64,000 nt of DNA from Vibrio ezurae NBRC 102218 (GTDB lineage: Bacteria; Pseudomonadota; Gammaproteobacteria; Enterobacterales; Vibrionaceae). Below the pieces are notes generated by a model. It ran no database searches. It had not been told where the DNA came from and saw nothing but the letters and a program-made list of their open reading frames with translations. Both the position numbers and the translations under genes were made by a program. The stretch covers positions 124,001-188,000 of the forward strand of contig NZ_BATM01000005.1 of NCBI RefSeq assembly GCF_000467185.1. Reading direction: 5' to 3'. The number at the start of each line of letters is the position of its first letter. The first letter of the stretch is position 1. Of the stretch, positions 28,521-38,941 are shown piece after piece.

Positions 28521-29579
28521 TTACTGCTTATGGGATAAGTTTAACGCTAATATCAACAACCTTTTTAAATCAGCTAAATCTTCCATTAATTTTAAATTGA
28601 GCCAAACATAGCCATAAATGTTGGACTCTTCACCGCCTAGCTCTGCGATATTATTTTTTAACTCTTGGGTTATCTCATCAATGCCCGCTACATTTAAACC
28701 ACCTCGAACCTCACCCTTTTCAACCAAATAAGCCAGATCTTTAAGCTCCTGCTCTATTTGTTTTTGACAGCTATTTAAAGACTTAGACCAAAGCATATTG
28801 AGGTGGCTTTCTCTATCACTCCAGTAGGAGTGATTCAATAACCCTATTGTATTCAATAAGTTCCGCAGCTGATTGTTAATAGCATCTAACAATTGGCGCT
28901 TAAGCTTCGTTTCTTTAACTGACGGAGAAATCAGAGTATTTATCAGGGTCATCTCTTTGGTGATGATGTTTTGATAAGGTTCTAAACTGGGCTTTTCTAA
29001 TATATTGGGTGAATAAGAAAGGTGATAGATCTTAGAAAAGCTAGTCAGAGTGTTCGCCGTGCGTAAGCGCCAATGTATAAATGCACGTTGAGGGTGAATA
29101 AGACAAAATAACACCGCAATGATACAACCTAGAGTCACATCCAAGCCACGCCATACCGCTACATCAATATGAGTGTTAGAAGAACCGACCGTTACAGCCA
29201 AAGTAATACCAATCAAAATCCCTACATATGGCCTCTTTCCCAAAGCAAAGTACCCGCTAAGGAAAATCACAATAGAGCACCATAGGTACATCAAAAACAT
29301 AGAGTGCTGGCTAACCGCGAGACCCAAAATACCAGAGACGGCACCAATCACTGTGCCCAGAACCCGATGCCACGCCCGTGGCAGCACATTCCCTAAATAC
29401 GAAATGGGACCAATCACAACAAATAATGTAATCAAGATCCAAGAACGCTCTGGTAGCGCAAAATAAGAGGTGATGAATAGCGTTGACACGAAGGCAACCG
29501 CGATTCGAATACCATGAACGATGCGATAGCGTGCAAAAATAAACGCATCGAGATCAGAAATTTTCTTGTTCAGATACAT
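28521..29579 (-). CDS. FUSC-family inner membrane protein
   Basis: About 352 residues. The N-terminal half carries about six hydrophobic segments with the FUSC core (RIVHGIRIAVAFVSTLFITSYFALPERSWILITLFVVIGP, LPRAWHRVLGTVIGAVSGIL, WRGLDVTLGCIIAVLFCLIHP) and the C-terminal half (about 190-352) is a helical soluble domain. The family includes AaeB/YccS-like putative aromatic acid exporters; this member is a single-unit short form with unknown substrate. I chose the ATG at 29579, ten bases after AAGGA. It begins only 38 bases past the obgE terminator, so its promoter overlaps that element or lies upstream of it. Confidence 0.8.
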   Translation of the reverse strand: MYLNKKISDLDAFIFARYRIVHGIRIAVAFVSTLFITSYFALPERSWILITLFVVIGPISYLGNVLPRAWHRVLGTVIGAVSGILGLAVSQHSMFLMYLWCSIVIFLSGYFALGKRPYVGILIGITLAVTVGSSNTHIDVAVWRGLDVTLGCIIAVLFCLIHPQRAFIHWRLRTANTLTSFSKIYHLSYSPNILEKPSLEPYQNIITKEMTLINTLISPSVKETKLKRQLLDAINNQLRNLLNTIGLLNHSYWSDRESHLNMLWSKSLNSCQKQIEQELKDLAYLVEKGEVRGGLNVAGIDEITQELKNNIAELGGEESNIYGYVWLNLKLMEDLADLKRLLILALNLSHKQ

Positions 29580-29616
29580 GCTCTCATATCCTTGAGATGA
29601 AACTGTACAGTCAGAT

Positions 29617-29653
29617 AAAAAAAGAGCCTGAATATACATTCGAGGCTCTTTTT
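29617..29653 (-). terminator. Terminator of obgE
   Basis: On the minus strand AAAAAGAGCCT pairs with AGGCTCTTTTT (arms 29643-29653 and 29619-29629), followed by a T-run. It is placed 39 bases after the obgE stop and 38 bases before the FUSC start. Confidence 0.88.
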
Positions 29654-29691
29654 ATTATGTTTATAAATCAAATCATTGTCTACAAAAGATA

Positions 29692-30861
<1,170 letters not shown>

Positions 30862-30925
30862 TCACTCCGTATTGGTGTGAATACCTGACAGGATCAAATG
30901 TAGCAGATCCAGTTATGTTTGGTTC

Positions 30926-30989
30926 TAGGTATCTGGGTGCTAGGCCCTAGAGAGACTCCAGGACCCAGGACCAAGAAACCGAGTACCTA
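30926..30989. repeat. Nested inverted repeats between rpmA and obgE
   Basis: TAGGTA (30926-30931) pairs with TACCTA (30984-30989), CTGGGT (30933-30938) with ACCCAG (30963-30968), and CTAGG/CCTAG forms an inner palindrome at 30940-30950. The motif composition (CTAGG, CCAGGACC) differs from neighbouring sequence and recalls the hairpin at 45840-45869. Confidence 0.5.
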
Positions 30990-30990
30990 T

Positions 30991-31025
30991 AAAATAAAAA
31001 ACCCCGCCTAATTGGCAGGGCTTTT
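30991..31025 (-). terminator. Terminator after rpmA
   Basis: On the minus strand GCCCTGCC (complement of 31014-31021) pairs with GGCGGGGT (complement of 31001-31008) through two G-U pairs, with a 5-nt loop and a run of six T. It probably separates rplU-rpmA from obgE partly or fully. Confidence 0.82.
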
Positions 31026-31050
31026 GAATTCAGCTTGTTCTAAGTAATAA

Positions 31051-31308
31051 TTACTCAGAATCGATGCTAACAAATTTACGGTTCTTAGGACCTTTAACTT
31101 CAAATTTCACTTTACCTTCAGTAAGAGCGAAAAGAGTGTGGTCTTTACCGATACCAACGTTGTTACCAGCGTGGAATTTAGTACCACGTTGACGAACGAT
31201 GATGTTACCCGCTAGAACTGATTCGCCACCAAAACGCTTAACACCTAGGCGTTTGCTTTCTGAATCGCGACCGTTACGAGTAGAACCGCCAGCTTTTTTG
31301 TGTGCCAT
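31051..31308 (-). CDS. rpmA: 50S ribosomal protein L27
   Basis: 85 residues beginning [20 protein letters not shown], the L27 signature, with the [29 protein letters not shown] core. The N-terminal tail reaches the peptidyl transferase centre. It is 19 bases after rplU with a GGAGAG-type site. No N-terminal cleavage extension is present. Confidence 0.98.
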   Translation of the reverse strand: MAHKKAGGSTRNGRDSESKRLGVKRFGGESVLAGNIIVRQRGTKFHAGNNVGIGKDHTLFALTEGKVKFEVKGPKNRKFVSIDSE

Positions 31309-31327
31309 TGTTTAACTCTCCTAAAAC

Positions 31328-31639
31328 TTAAGCGTTAATGCCAGTGATCTTCACTTCAGTGAACCACTGACGATGACCTTGTTGCTTACGAGAGTGCTTA
31401 CGACGACGGAACTTAACGATTTTTACTTTATCGCCACGACCGTGCTTAACCACTTCAGCTACAACTTTACCGCCCTCTACAAGAGGAGCACCAACAGTGA
31501 TTTCTTCACCGTTTGCGATCATAAGAACTGAGTCAAACTCAACAGTTGCACCAGTTTCAACGTCCAATTTCTCTAAACGAAGAGTTTGGCCTTCGCTTAC
31601 ACGGTGTTGTTTACCACCAGATTGGAAAACAGCGTACAT
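31328..31639 (-). CDS. rplU: 50S ribosomal protein L21
   Basis: 103 residues beginning [14 protein letters not shown], with [26 protein letters not shown] at the C-terminus, the L21 rRNA-binding signature. It is the first gene of rplU-rpmA, preceded by a structured leader and the GCGGAGTAAAAT ribosome site. Confidence 0.98.
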   Translation of the reverse strand: MYAVFQSGGKQHRVSEGQTLRLEKLDVETGATVEFDSVLMIANGEEITVGAPLVEGGKVVAEVVKHGRGDKVKIVKFRRRKHSRKQQGHRQWFTEVKITGINA

Positions 31640-31657
31640 ATTTTACTCCGCTTTTTC

Positions 31658-31696
31658 CGCACAGCCTTTGCCTGTTTTGGGCAGTTTGGGTGTGCG
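31658..31696 (-). promoter_or_regulatory. Structured 5' leader of rplU
   Basis: CGCACA (31658-31663 on the plus strand) pairs with TGTGCG (31691-31696), enclosing TGCC/GGCA (31669-31672 with 31680-31683). The hairpin lies 19 bases before the rplU start. r-protein operons often carry autoregulatory leaders, and an L21 leader is known in gammaproteobacteria; whether this is that element is inferred. Confidence 0.5.
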
Positions 31697-31908
31697 CTAA
31701 CTAATTTATCAATAGGGCGCAGATTCTACGTGAACGCATCACATAAAACAAGCCATATTTTAAAAAAATCGGCGAAAAGATAATCGCCACATAAAAGTGT
31801 GAGAATGATGCCTTTTACTGCTGTATTTAGCAACGTTTTTTAGTGTAAAATTCGACATTAATTATCATCTTAGCTACCCCTTTGTAGCAACTCAGAACCG
31901 GAAGTATC

Positions 31909-32880
31909 ATGGACTTTAGTGCTATCCAGGACCTCACTGCCGATGACATGGCGAAAGTAGATCAAACAATCCAAGCTCAATTAAACTCAGAGGTCACTCT
32001 GATAAACCAACTGGGTTACTACATTGTCAGTGGTGGTGGAAAGCGCTTACGCCCACTCATCACCCTCCTATCAGCTCGAGCATTGGGCTACCAAGGCGAA
32101 GGTCATATCACTGCTGCAGCGTTCATTGAATTTATCCATACTGCAACATTGCTACACGATGATGTCGTCGATGAATCAGACATGCGACGCGGCAAAGAAA
32201 CCGCGAATGCAGCCTTTGGAAACGCACCTAGCGTACTGGTGGGTGATTATATTTACACTCGCTCTTTCCAAATGATGACCAGCTTAGGATCATTAAGGAT
32301 CCTTGAGCTAATGAGTGAAGCGGTAAACGTCATCGCCGAAGGGGAAGTTCAGCAATTAATGAATTGCAATGATGCTTCTACAACCGAAGAAAGCTACATG
32401 CAGGTGATTTACTCTAAAACGGCTCGTCTGTTTGAGTCGGCCTCTCAGTTATCCGCTATTTTGGCAGAAGCTAGCCCTGAAATGGAAACGGCCATGCAAA
32501 CCTACGGTCGCCATCTTGGCACTGCATTCCAGCTCATTGATGATGTATTAGATTACACCGCTGACGGCAAAGAGATGGGCAAGAACGTGGGTGATGACCT
32601 AGCAGAGGGTAAACCTACCCTTCCATTGCTGTACGCTATGCAAAATGGCTCACAGGAACAAAAAGAGATGATTGTCGAAGCCATCGAGAAAGCCAATGGA
32701 ATGGATCGACTAGAAGAAATTTTAGCCGCTATGCATCAAACTGGCGCTCTAGAATACACCACCAAAGTAGCAAATCAGGAAGCAGATAAAGCGATTGCCG
32801 CATTAGCTCAACTGGCTGACTCCCCTGAGAAACAGGCGCTTGAAGCACTGGCACACCTTGCAGTGAAACGCAGTAAGTAA
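31909..32880 (+). CDS. ispB: Octaprenyl diphosphate synthase
   Basis: Makes the C40 (all-E) side chain precursor of ubiquinone and menaquinone by successive condensation of isopentenyl diphosphate. 323 residues with the first aspartate-rich motif DDVVDESD (84-91) preceded by GGGKRLRPL, and the second QLIDDVLDYT (about 205-214). It is divergent from rplU, as in enterics. It ends convergent with mdh. Confidence 0.96.
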   Translation: MDFSAIQDLTADDMAKVDQTIQAQLNSEVTLINQLGYYIVSGGGKRLRPLITLLSARALGYQGEGHITAAAFIEFIHTATLLHDDVVDESDMRRGKETANAAFGNAPSVLVGDYIYTRSFQMMTSLGSLRILELMSEAVNVIAEGEVQQLMNCNDASTTEESYMQVIYSKTARLFESASQLSAILAEASPEMETAMQTYGRHLGTAFQLIDDVLDYTADGKEMGKNVGDDLAEGKPTLPLLYAMQNGSQEQKEMIVEAIEKANGMDRLEEILAAMHQTGALEYTTKVANQEADKAIAALAQLADSPEKQALEALAHLAVKRSK

Positions 32881-32920
32881 TCGCACTCAGCATTAATCGC
32901 CAGCACGATATCTAACAAAT

Positions 32921-32945
32921 AAAAAAGCGGATCATCATGATCCGC
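32921..32945 (-). terminator. Terminator of mdh
   Basis: GCGGATCA/TGATCCGC (32927-32934 with 32938-32945) with a TCA loop is followed on the minus strand by six T. It may also stop ispB transcripts from the other side, but without a T-run there. Confidence 0.85.
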
Positions 32946-32989
32946 ATCTCGTCTCTAAGTTGTCCCGTCCTAAAACAGGTCAGTCAACT

Positions 32990-33925
32990 CTATTTAGCGA
33001 ATGCTTCGCCTTTGCTGATATCGTTAGACAGTGTTTCTAACATGCCGTCCAAAGACGATCTTTCAAAATCACTCAGCTCGCCATAACCTAAAATCTCTTC
33101 AACGCCTTCTTTGCCTAATTTAACAGGCTGTGCAAAGAATCGAGTATGCTCACCTCTGCCTTCAACATAAGCACATTCAACGATATTGGCTTCACCTTGC
33201 AGTGCGCGTACCAGCGACAGACCGAAGCGACAAGCTGCTTGTCCCATAGACAGAGTGGCACTCCCGCCGCCCGCTTTTGCTTCAACAACTTCTGTACCGG
33301 CATCTTGAATACGAATGGTTAACCAAGACACTTCTTCACTGCTAAATTCGACACCTTCTACTTGAGAAAGAAGAGGTAGGATCGTCACACCAGAGTGGCC
33401 ACCAATCACAGGCACATTGATTTTCGTTGGATCAAGTCCCTTTAATTGACCGACAAAAGTTTCTGAGCGGATCACATCCAAAGTTGTTACACCAAATAAG
33501 CGACGCTTATCGTACACACCCGCTTTTTTCAGTACATCAGCGGCAATTGCGACTGTTGTGTTAACTGGGTTAGTAATGATACCAACACACGCAGTTGGGC
33601 AAACCACTGCAATTTTTTCGGCTAAGGACTTTACAATGCCCGCATTGACGTTGAATAGATCTTCACGATCCATACCCGGTTTACGTGCAACACCTGCCGA
33701 AATTAATACAACATCTGCATCCACTAATGCTGGTGTTGGATCTTCCCCTGAGAAACCAGAGACAGTTACTGGAGTTGGTATATGACCAAGATCAGCAGCA
33801 ACGCCAGGAGTTACAGGTGCAATGTCATAAAGAGCTAGATCTGAACCAGCAGGAAGGTTGTTTTTCAATAGTAGGGCTAGTGCTTGTCCAATACCACCAG
33901 CAGCTCCGATAACAGCGACTTTCAT
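32990..33925 (-). CDS. mdh: Malate dehydrogenase
   Basis: NAD-dependent interconversion of malate and oxaloacetate in the TCA cycle. 311 residues with the N-terminal dinucleotide fold [16 protein letters not shown] (5-20), [11 protein letters not shown] (substrate arginines), [12 protein letters not shown] and the catalytic histidine in [11 protein letters not shown] (about 177). I chose the ATG at 33925 because AAGGAGAA lies nine bases upstream; the frame continues to 34003 without support. It is divergent from argR. Confidence 0.97.
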   Translation of the reverse strand: MKVAVIGAAGGIGQALALLLKNNLPAGSDLALYDIAPVTPGVAADLGHIPTPVTVSGFSGEDPTPALVDADVVLISAGVARKPGMDREDLFNVNAGIVKSLAEKIAVVCPTACVGIITNPVNTTVAIAADVLKKAGVYDKRRLFGVTTLDVIRSETFVGQLKGLDPTKINVPVIGGHSGVTILPLLSQVEGVEFSSEEVSWLTIRIQDAGTEVVEAKAGGGSATLSMGQAACRFGLSLVRALQGEANIVECAYVEGRGEHTRFFAQPVKLGKEGVEEILGYGELSDFERSSLDGMLETLSNDISKGEAFAK

Positions 33926-34219
33926 TGTGTTCTCCTTGGAAAATGTAGACGTAGTTTTGTTCCGTGATAGCTTTACCATGAAATTATAATATTTACTTTG
34001 CATTTACAATTGCGTAACTCCGCCTTTGCGACCTTACTCACTCATCAAACATTGATTCCCGTTAATGCCTGTCCTTCATCACGAATTGACACACTAAATA
34101 AGAGGTTTTGATTGAGTCACATTGCCATTACTTGGGAATGATCCCGTTCTATGAGACACTGTCCCTATTGAGGTAAAGTACTTCAGTAAACATAAAATCA
34201 ATAATATGTGGAACAAGTA

Positions 34220-34690
34220 ATGCGAAACAGCGAAAAACAGGACCGTTTAGTCCGCGAGTTCAAATCCCTTTTAAAGCAAGAACGTTTTGGCTCACAAAGT
34301 GAGATTGTTGAAGCTCTGAAACTTGAAGGCTTTGACAACATTAATCAATCTAAAGTCTCTCGCATGCTCACCAAGTTTGGGGCTGTCCGTACTCGCAATG
34401 CCAAAATGGAAATGGTCTACTGCTTACCCGCAGAACTTGGGGTACCTACCGTATCCAGCTCTTTGCGTGAATTAGTGTTGAGCATCGATTACAACAACGC
34501 CCTTGTTGTTATCCATACCGGCCCTGCTGGCGCACAACTTATCGCAAGACTTCTAGACTCTCTAGGTAAGTCTGAAGGCATTCTTGGCGTTGTAGCAGGT
34601 GACGATACTATTTTCATCACACCAACGCTTGAAATAGACACTAAGCAACTGTTTGATTCTGTTTGCGAACTTTTTGAATATGTTGGATAA
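34220..34690 (+). CDS. argR: Arginine repressor
   Basis: Hexameric arginine-dependent repressor of arginine biosynthesis genes. 156 residues: a winged helix-turn-helix ([26 protein letters not shown], about 25-50) and a C-terminal arginine-binding/oligomerisation domain with [13 protein letters not shown] and the GDDT arginine contact (about 128). I chose the ATG at 34220 because [19 protein letters not shown] aligns with known ArgR N-termini; a GTG at 34208 would add four residues. I could not find a convincing ARG-box pair nearby. Confidence 0.95.
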   Translation: MRNSEKQDRLVREFKSLLKQERFGSQSEIVEALKLEGFDNINQSKVSRMLTKFGAVRTRNAKMEMVYCLPAELGVPTVSSSLRELVLSIDYNNALVVIHTGPAGAQLIARLLDSLGKSEGILGVVAGDDTIFITPTLEIDTKQLFDSVCELFEYVG

Positions 34691-34702
34691 ACTCTAATTT
34701 GT

Positions 34703-34737
34703 CATACTCACAACCTGAATTTCAGGCTGTGAGTATG
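34703..34737 (+). terminator. Hairpin after argR
   Basis: CATACTCACA (34703-34712) and TGTGAGTATG (34728-34737) pair perfectly, then ACCTGA/TCAGGC closes further with one mismatch around ATT. It begins 12 bases after the argR stop but is not followed by a T-run, so it is either a rho-assisted end or a transcript-stabilising hairpin. Confidence 0.5.
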
Positions 34738-34892
34738 ATCACATCCTTCTAAAATACCACTTATCTCATCACGATTCGCTAACTATTTGTTTATAAAGAA
34801 CTTTATCTCATCACCCCTTATAAAAACGCCCCTTAAAGCAATTGATTTCATATCAACAACAAGTGTATGCACCCTATTTCTGATTGTTTTTT

Positions 34893-35122
34893 GATATGAT
34901 GCAGACGCTTTTTCAACAAATCCCTTAACACTATTGAGGTTATTTTGACCGTTTCTTTAAAGCCAGACTAAGCTTAGAAGAGGCGATAAGCTCAAATAGA
35001 TCACACCTTTTTAAGTGCTATAGGCATTGTAGGAGTTGGAAAAGATGCCGTTTCCATACAGGAAACCTCAACAGTACATAGAAGGCTGTTGATATGATCA
35101 TGGACATAAGGAAGAAAACATC
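34893..35122 (+). promoter_or_regulatory. Promoter and long structured 5' leader of the TAXI transporter
   Basis: TGATATGAT (34892-34900) is an extended -10 (TATGAT preceded by TG) about 220 bases before the TAXI gene. The leader holds local hairpins AGCTTA/TAAGCT (34971-34992), GGCAT/ATGCC (35023-35049), GTTTCC/GGAAAC (35050-35066) and CAACAG/CTGTTG (35069-35091). ACTATTGAGGTT (34930-34941) can pair at 11 of 12 positions with AACCTCAACAGT (35064-35075), excluding the last two. This is consistent with a switchable leader; I do not recognise a riboswitch class. The 34691-34892 part holds only the argR hairpin. Confidence 0.45.
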
Positions 35123-36091
35123 ATGGCATTTAAGAAAGCAATTAAGTTTGGCGCGATTGCAGCTGCAGTTATGGGTGCAAGCGTTGTTTCTGCTCAAGAG
35201 TTCATTACTATCGGTACAGGCTCAGTAACGGGTGTTTATTACCCAACTGGCGGCGCTATCTGTAAGTTAGTTAACAAAGATCGTAACGATCATAATATTC
35301 GTTGTTCCGTTGAATCTACTGGCGGTTCGATCTACAACGTAAATACCCTTCGCTCAGGTGAGCTTGATTTTGGTATCGTACAATCCGATTGGCAGTTCCA
35401 CGGCTACAACGGCACCAGTAAATTTTCAGAGCAAGGCCCATACAAAAAACTTCGTGCGGTATTCTCTCTTCATACCGAACCTTTTAACATTATCGCACGC
35501 TCGGATTCAGGTATTAACAACGTTTCTGACCTAGCAGGCAAGCGCGTTAATATCGGTAACCCAGGTTCAGGTGACCGTGCAACGATGAGCGTTGTAATGG
35601 ACGCGATGGGCTGGACTAACGACAGCTTTAAACTGGCATCGGAGCTTAAAGGTTCTGAACGTTCTCAAGCTCTGTGTGATAACAAGATTGATGCATTCAT
35701 CTATATGGTGGGCCATCCAAATGGTTCAATTAAAGAAGCAACCACTTCTTGTAATGCGAAGCTTGTCCCTGCTACGGGTCCACAGATCGATAAGATCGTA
35801 GCGGACAATCCATACTATGCCTATAGCACAGTCCCAGCGGGTATGTATCGCGGTACAGACATCGATGTGAAAAGCTTCGGTGTTGCTGCAACCATGGTAA
35901 CAACCTCTGACGTTTCTGACGAAGTCGCCTATACCGTAGCAAAAGCGGTATTTGAAAACTTTGATGTTTTCAAACGTCTACACCCTGCCTTCGCTAACCT
36001 GAAAAAAGAAAACATGGTTAAAGATGGTATCTCAATTCCGCTGCACCCAGGCGCAGTGAAGTACTACAAAGAAGTCGGTCTGCTTAAATAA
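35123..36091 (+). CDS. TAXI-family TRAP transporter solute-binding protein
   Basis: 322 residues. A signal peptide (MAFKKAIKFGAIAAAVMGAS, cleavage after SAQ, about residue 25) is followed by the TAXI motif region FITIGTGSVTGVYYPTGGAICK (about 27-48), CSVESTGGSIYNVNTLRSGELDFGIVQSD, and AGKRVNIGNPGSGDRATM. It binds a small acid in the periplasm and delivers it to the TRAP permease gene downstream; glutamate-like or organic acids are typical, but the ligand is unknown. Older annotations call this type immunogenic protein. A terminator-like hairpin lies between it and the permease. Confidence 0.92.
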   Translation: MAFKKAIKFGAIAAAVMGASVVSAQEFITIGTGSVTGVYYPTGGAICKLVNKDRNDHNIRCSVESTGGSIYNVNTLRSGELDFGIVQSDWQFHGYNGTSKFSEQGPYKKLRAVFSLHTEPFNIIARSDSGINNVSDLAGKRVNIGNPGSGDRATMSVVMDAMGWTNDSFKLASELKGSERSQALCDNKIDAFIYMVGHPNGSIKEATTSCNAKLVPATGPQIDKIVADNPYYAYSTVPAGMYRGTDIDVKSFGVAATMVTTSDVSDEVAYTVAKAVFENFDVFKRLHPAFANLKKENMVKDGISIPLHPGAVKYYKEVGLLK

Positions 36092-36133
36092 GCATTGACT
36101 AGACGGCAATCGGTAATTAATTCCGGTTGGCAT

Positions 36134-36155
36134 AAGGAGGCTTCGGCCTCCTTTT
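36134..36155 (+). terminator. Terminator between the TAXI binding protein and the permease
   Basis: A GGAGGC-TTCG-GCCTCC stem-loop (36136-36151) with a UUCG tetraloop is followed by TTTT. It would lower permease expression relative to the binding protein; 197 bases with no gene follow before the permease start. Confidence 0.85.
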
Positions 36156-36352
36156 CAAACTTTTTATAGTATTAGGGGAATATCCTCCAACTAGCCAATG
36201 CCCCATTTCAGTTGGGACTTTTTGTTTGCCACCATTTATGGCAACGCCCCTCTATTATTGTCATTTTTTTGGCTAGTATTTCCGCTCGGTCTAGCGGTAT
36301 GAGTTACTGCTATATAGTCCAAGCTTAGGGTCAACAGAATTAGGATACACTA

Positions 36353-38926
36353 ATGACACATTCAACGACTCCGTCTCAAGAAGCTCAAGATATCGTCGCC
36401 CAAGCCGATACAGGAGCCCGCAATCCCTTCGGAATTGCGGGAAAGATTCTCTGGGTTGTACCGCTATGCTGGTCACTATTCCAGTTATGGTATGCCTCAC
36501 CGCTACCGTTTATTTTTAACTTTGCCATATTAAACGATACCGAAGCTCGCTCTATACATTTGGCTTTCGCTATCTTCTTAGCCTTTACCGCTTACCCAGC
36601 AATGAAACGCTCCCCTAGAGACAGAATTCCTGTCGTTGATTGGGTTCTGGCGTTAGTCGGTAGCTTATCGGCCGCTTATATTTATCTGTTTTACACCCAA
36701 CTCGCAGGACGCTCTGGCGCACCCACCTCTTTTGATATTGTGGCTGCCGTAACCGGAATGGTATTGCTACTTGAAGCAACACGTCGCGCATTAGGTCCAC
36801 CACTGATGGTGGTCGCCGCAGTATTTCTGCTGTACACCTTTGGCGGTCCACATATGCCTGACGTTATTGCGCATAAAGGGGCGAGCTTAAACAAAGCAAT
36901 GTCGCATTTATGGCTGACAACCGAAGGGGTTTTCGGCATTGCACTGGGCGTTTCTACCTCTTTTGTTTTCCTGTTTGTATTGTTTGGCGCCATGCTAGAG
37001 CGCGCAGGAGCAGGTGCTTACTTCATTAAAGTGGCCTTCTCATTGCTTGGTCATATGCGCGGAGGCCCAGCCAAAGCGGCCGTCGTCGCCTCTGGGCTTT
37101 CAGGGTTAGTCTCTGGCTCTTCGATTGCAAACGTTGTCACCACGGGGACTTTCACCATACCACTGATGAAGCGAGTGGGCTTTCCGGGCACCAAAGCGGG
37201 CGCGGTAGAGGTTGCCGCTTCAACCAATGGCCAGTTGACGCCACCCATTATGGGCGCGGCGGCGTTTCTGATGGTGGAATACGTCGGAATATCCTATGTC
37301 GAAGTGATTAAAGCGGCGCTCTTGCCGGCGTTAATCTCTTACATTGCTCTTATCTATATCGTGCATCTGGAAGCCTGCAAAGCAGGAATGCAAGGACTGC
37401 CACGCCGACATACACCCACCAAACTGCAAAGCCTCACTTCCTTTGTCGGCACCATTTTAGGCTTATGTGTGATCAGTGCTGCGGTTTATTACGGCATTGG
37501 CTGGACCAAAGATGTGTTTGGCGCTGCTGCAACACCTATTGTAACCGTAGCGTTATTGCTGAGCTATATTGGCCTTGTTCGAGTGTCATCTCGCTATCAA
37601 GAGCACGCAGAAATGGACCCAGAGCTCACAGAAATTCCAGATGTTGGCCCTACGGTAAAATCAGGACTGCACTTTCTACTGCCTATCGTAGTGCTTGTTT
37701 GGTGCTTAACCGTAGAACGCTTTTCTCCGGGTTTATCGGCATTTTGGGCGAGTGTGTTTATGATTTTTGTCTTGCTCACTCAGCGTCCATTGATGGATCT
37801 GTTTAACAAGCAAAACAACACCTTTGCCGCTTTCAAACTGGGCGTACACGATCTACTGGAAGCTTTAGTATCTGGCGCTCGTAATATGATAGGCATTGGC
37901 GTAGCAACGGCGGCGGCAGGTATTGTGGTGGGCGTAGTGACCCTTACCGGTATTGGTTTAGTGATGACTGACTTTGTCGAGTTCATCTCTGGCGGCAACA
38001 TCATTATGATGCTTCTCTTTACCGCTATTATCAGCCTGATACTGGGAATGGGACTGCCAACCACCGCCAACTACATCGTGGTCTCAACCTTAATGGCTCC
38101 GGTTATTGTCACCCTTGGCGCCGCTCACGGGCTGATCATTCCGCTTATTGCCGTGCACTTGTTTGTGTTCTATTTCGGTATTCTTGCCGATGATACACCG
38201 CCTGTAGGCTTAGCCGCCTTTGCCGCGGCTGCGATTGCTAAATCCGATCCGATTCGCACCGGTATTCAGGGCTTTACCTACGATATACGAACCGCAATTT
38301 TGCCGTTTATGTTTATCTTTAATACTCAACTATTAATGATGGGTATCGACAGTTGGTGGCACTTATTACTTACGGTACTTTCCGCCATTACGGCGATGTT
38401 GCTGTTTTCTGCTGCCACACAAGGATGGTGGTTTACGAAGAATAAATGGTGGGAAACCATCGCTTTATTACTACTGACTTTTACCTTCTTCCGACCGGGT
38501 TTTTGGTGGGATCAAATCTATCCAGCCAAGATAGAAGTACCCGCCTCAGAAATCTCACAAGTAGTGCAGCAGATGCCTGTTGGGCAAACACTGGAAATGC
38601 GTGTCGCAGGTGAAAATATCGAAGGAAAGTTCATTGCTAAAACTGTGCGCCTGCCTTTTGATGATCATGCTGTTTCTGCCGAAGATCGTATCTCATCAAT
38701 GGGCTTAATGCTGTCTCGAAATGACGATAATGTCATCGTCGACATGGTGGAGTTTGGCAGTCCCGCAGAGGCTTCTGGAATTGATTTTGATTGGCAAATC
38801 AAACATATCATTCAAAAGGCTGAACGCCCAATGAAAGAGTGGGTATTCTTACCTGCGCTTATTTTAGTGATATTAATGGGGTTAAATCAAAAACGACGCA
38901 TATCAAGGCAGTCAATCGCCACTTAA
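36353..38926 (+). CDS. TRAP transporter fused permease (4TM/12TM) with DUF3394-type tail
   Basis: 857 residues, strongly hydrophobic. The N-terminal small-permease-like part (about 30-190) is fused to the large DctM-like part with the hallmark SGLVSGSSIANVVTTGTFTIPLMKR (about 255-280) and AAASTNGQLTPPIMGAAAFLM-like block, and GMGLPTTANYIVVSTLMAPV (about 565-585). Residues of about 700-857 form a tail with a periplasmic PDZ-like segment (SSMGLMLSRNDDNVIVDMVEFGSPAEASGID) before a last membrane helix. It works with the TAXI binding protein as a sodium-driven acid uptake system. The ATG at 36353 has an AGGA-type site. Confidence 0.9.
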   Translation: MTHSTTPSQEAQDIVAQADTGARNPFGIAGKILWVVPLCWSLFQLWYASPLPFIFNFAILNDTEARSIHLAFAIFLAFTAYPAMKRSPRDRIPVVDWVLALVGSLSAAYIYLFYTQLAGRSGAPTSFDIVAAVTGMVLLLEATRRALGPPLMVVAAVFLLYTFGGPHMPDVIAHKGASLNKAMSHLWLTTEGVFGIALGVSTSFVFLFVLFGAMLERAGAGAYFIKVAFSLLGHMRGGPAKAAVVASGLSGLVSGSSIANVVTTGTFTIPLMKRVGFPGTKAGAVEVAASTNGQLTPPIMGAAAFLMVEYVGISYVEVIKAALLPALISYIALIYIVHLEACKAGMQGLPRRHTPTKLQSLTSFVGTILGLCVISAAVYYGIGWTKDVFGAAATPIVTVALLLSYIGLVRVSSRYQEHAEMDPELTEIPDVGPTVKSGLHFLLPIVVLVWCLTVERFSPGLSAFWASVFMIFVLLTQRPLMDLFNKQNNTFAAFKLGVHDLLEALVSGARNMIGIGVATAAAGIVVGVVTLTGIGLVMTDFVEFISGGNIIMMLLFTAIISLILGMGLPTTANYIVVSTLMAPVIVTLGAAHGLIIPLIAVHLFVFYFGILADDTPPVGLAAFAAAAIAKSDPIRTGIQGFTYDIRTAILPFMFIFNTQLLMMGIDSWWHLLLTVLSAITAMLLFSAATQGWWFTKNKWWETIALLLLTFTFFRPGFWWDQIYPAKIEVPASEISQVVQQMPVGQTLEMRVAGENIEGKFIAKTVRLPFDDHAVSAEDRISSMGLMLSRNDDNVIVDMVEFGSPAEASGIDFDWQIKHIIQKAERPMKEWVFLPALILVILMGLNQKRRISRQSIAT

Positions 38927-38941
38927 CTTGATTTCGCTCAA

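Noticed and set aside
33926..34219. ARG boxes between mdh and argR
   Set aside because: AT-rich segments near 33980 resemble half of an ARG box, but no paired 18-bp sites match well enough.
34976..34985. Lysine riboswitch in the TAXI leader
   Set aside because: An AGAAGAGGCG string recalls the lysine aptamer, but the other conserved blocks are missing and the downstream gene is not lysine-related. I kept it only as an unassigned structured leader.
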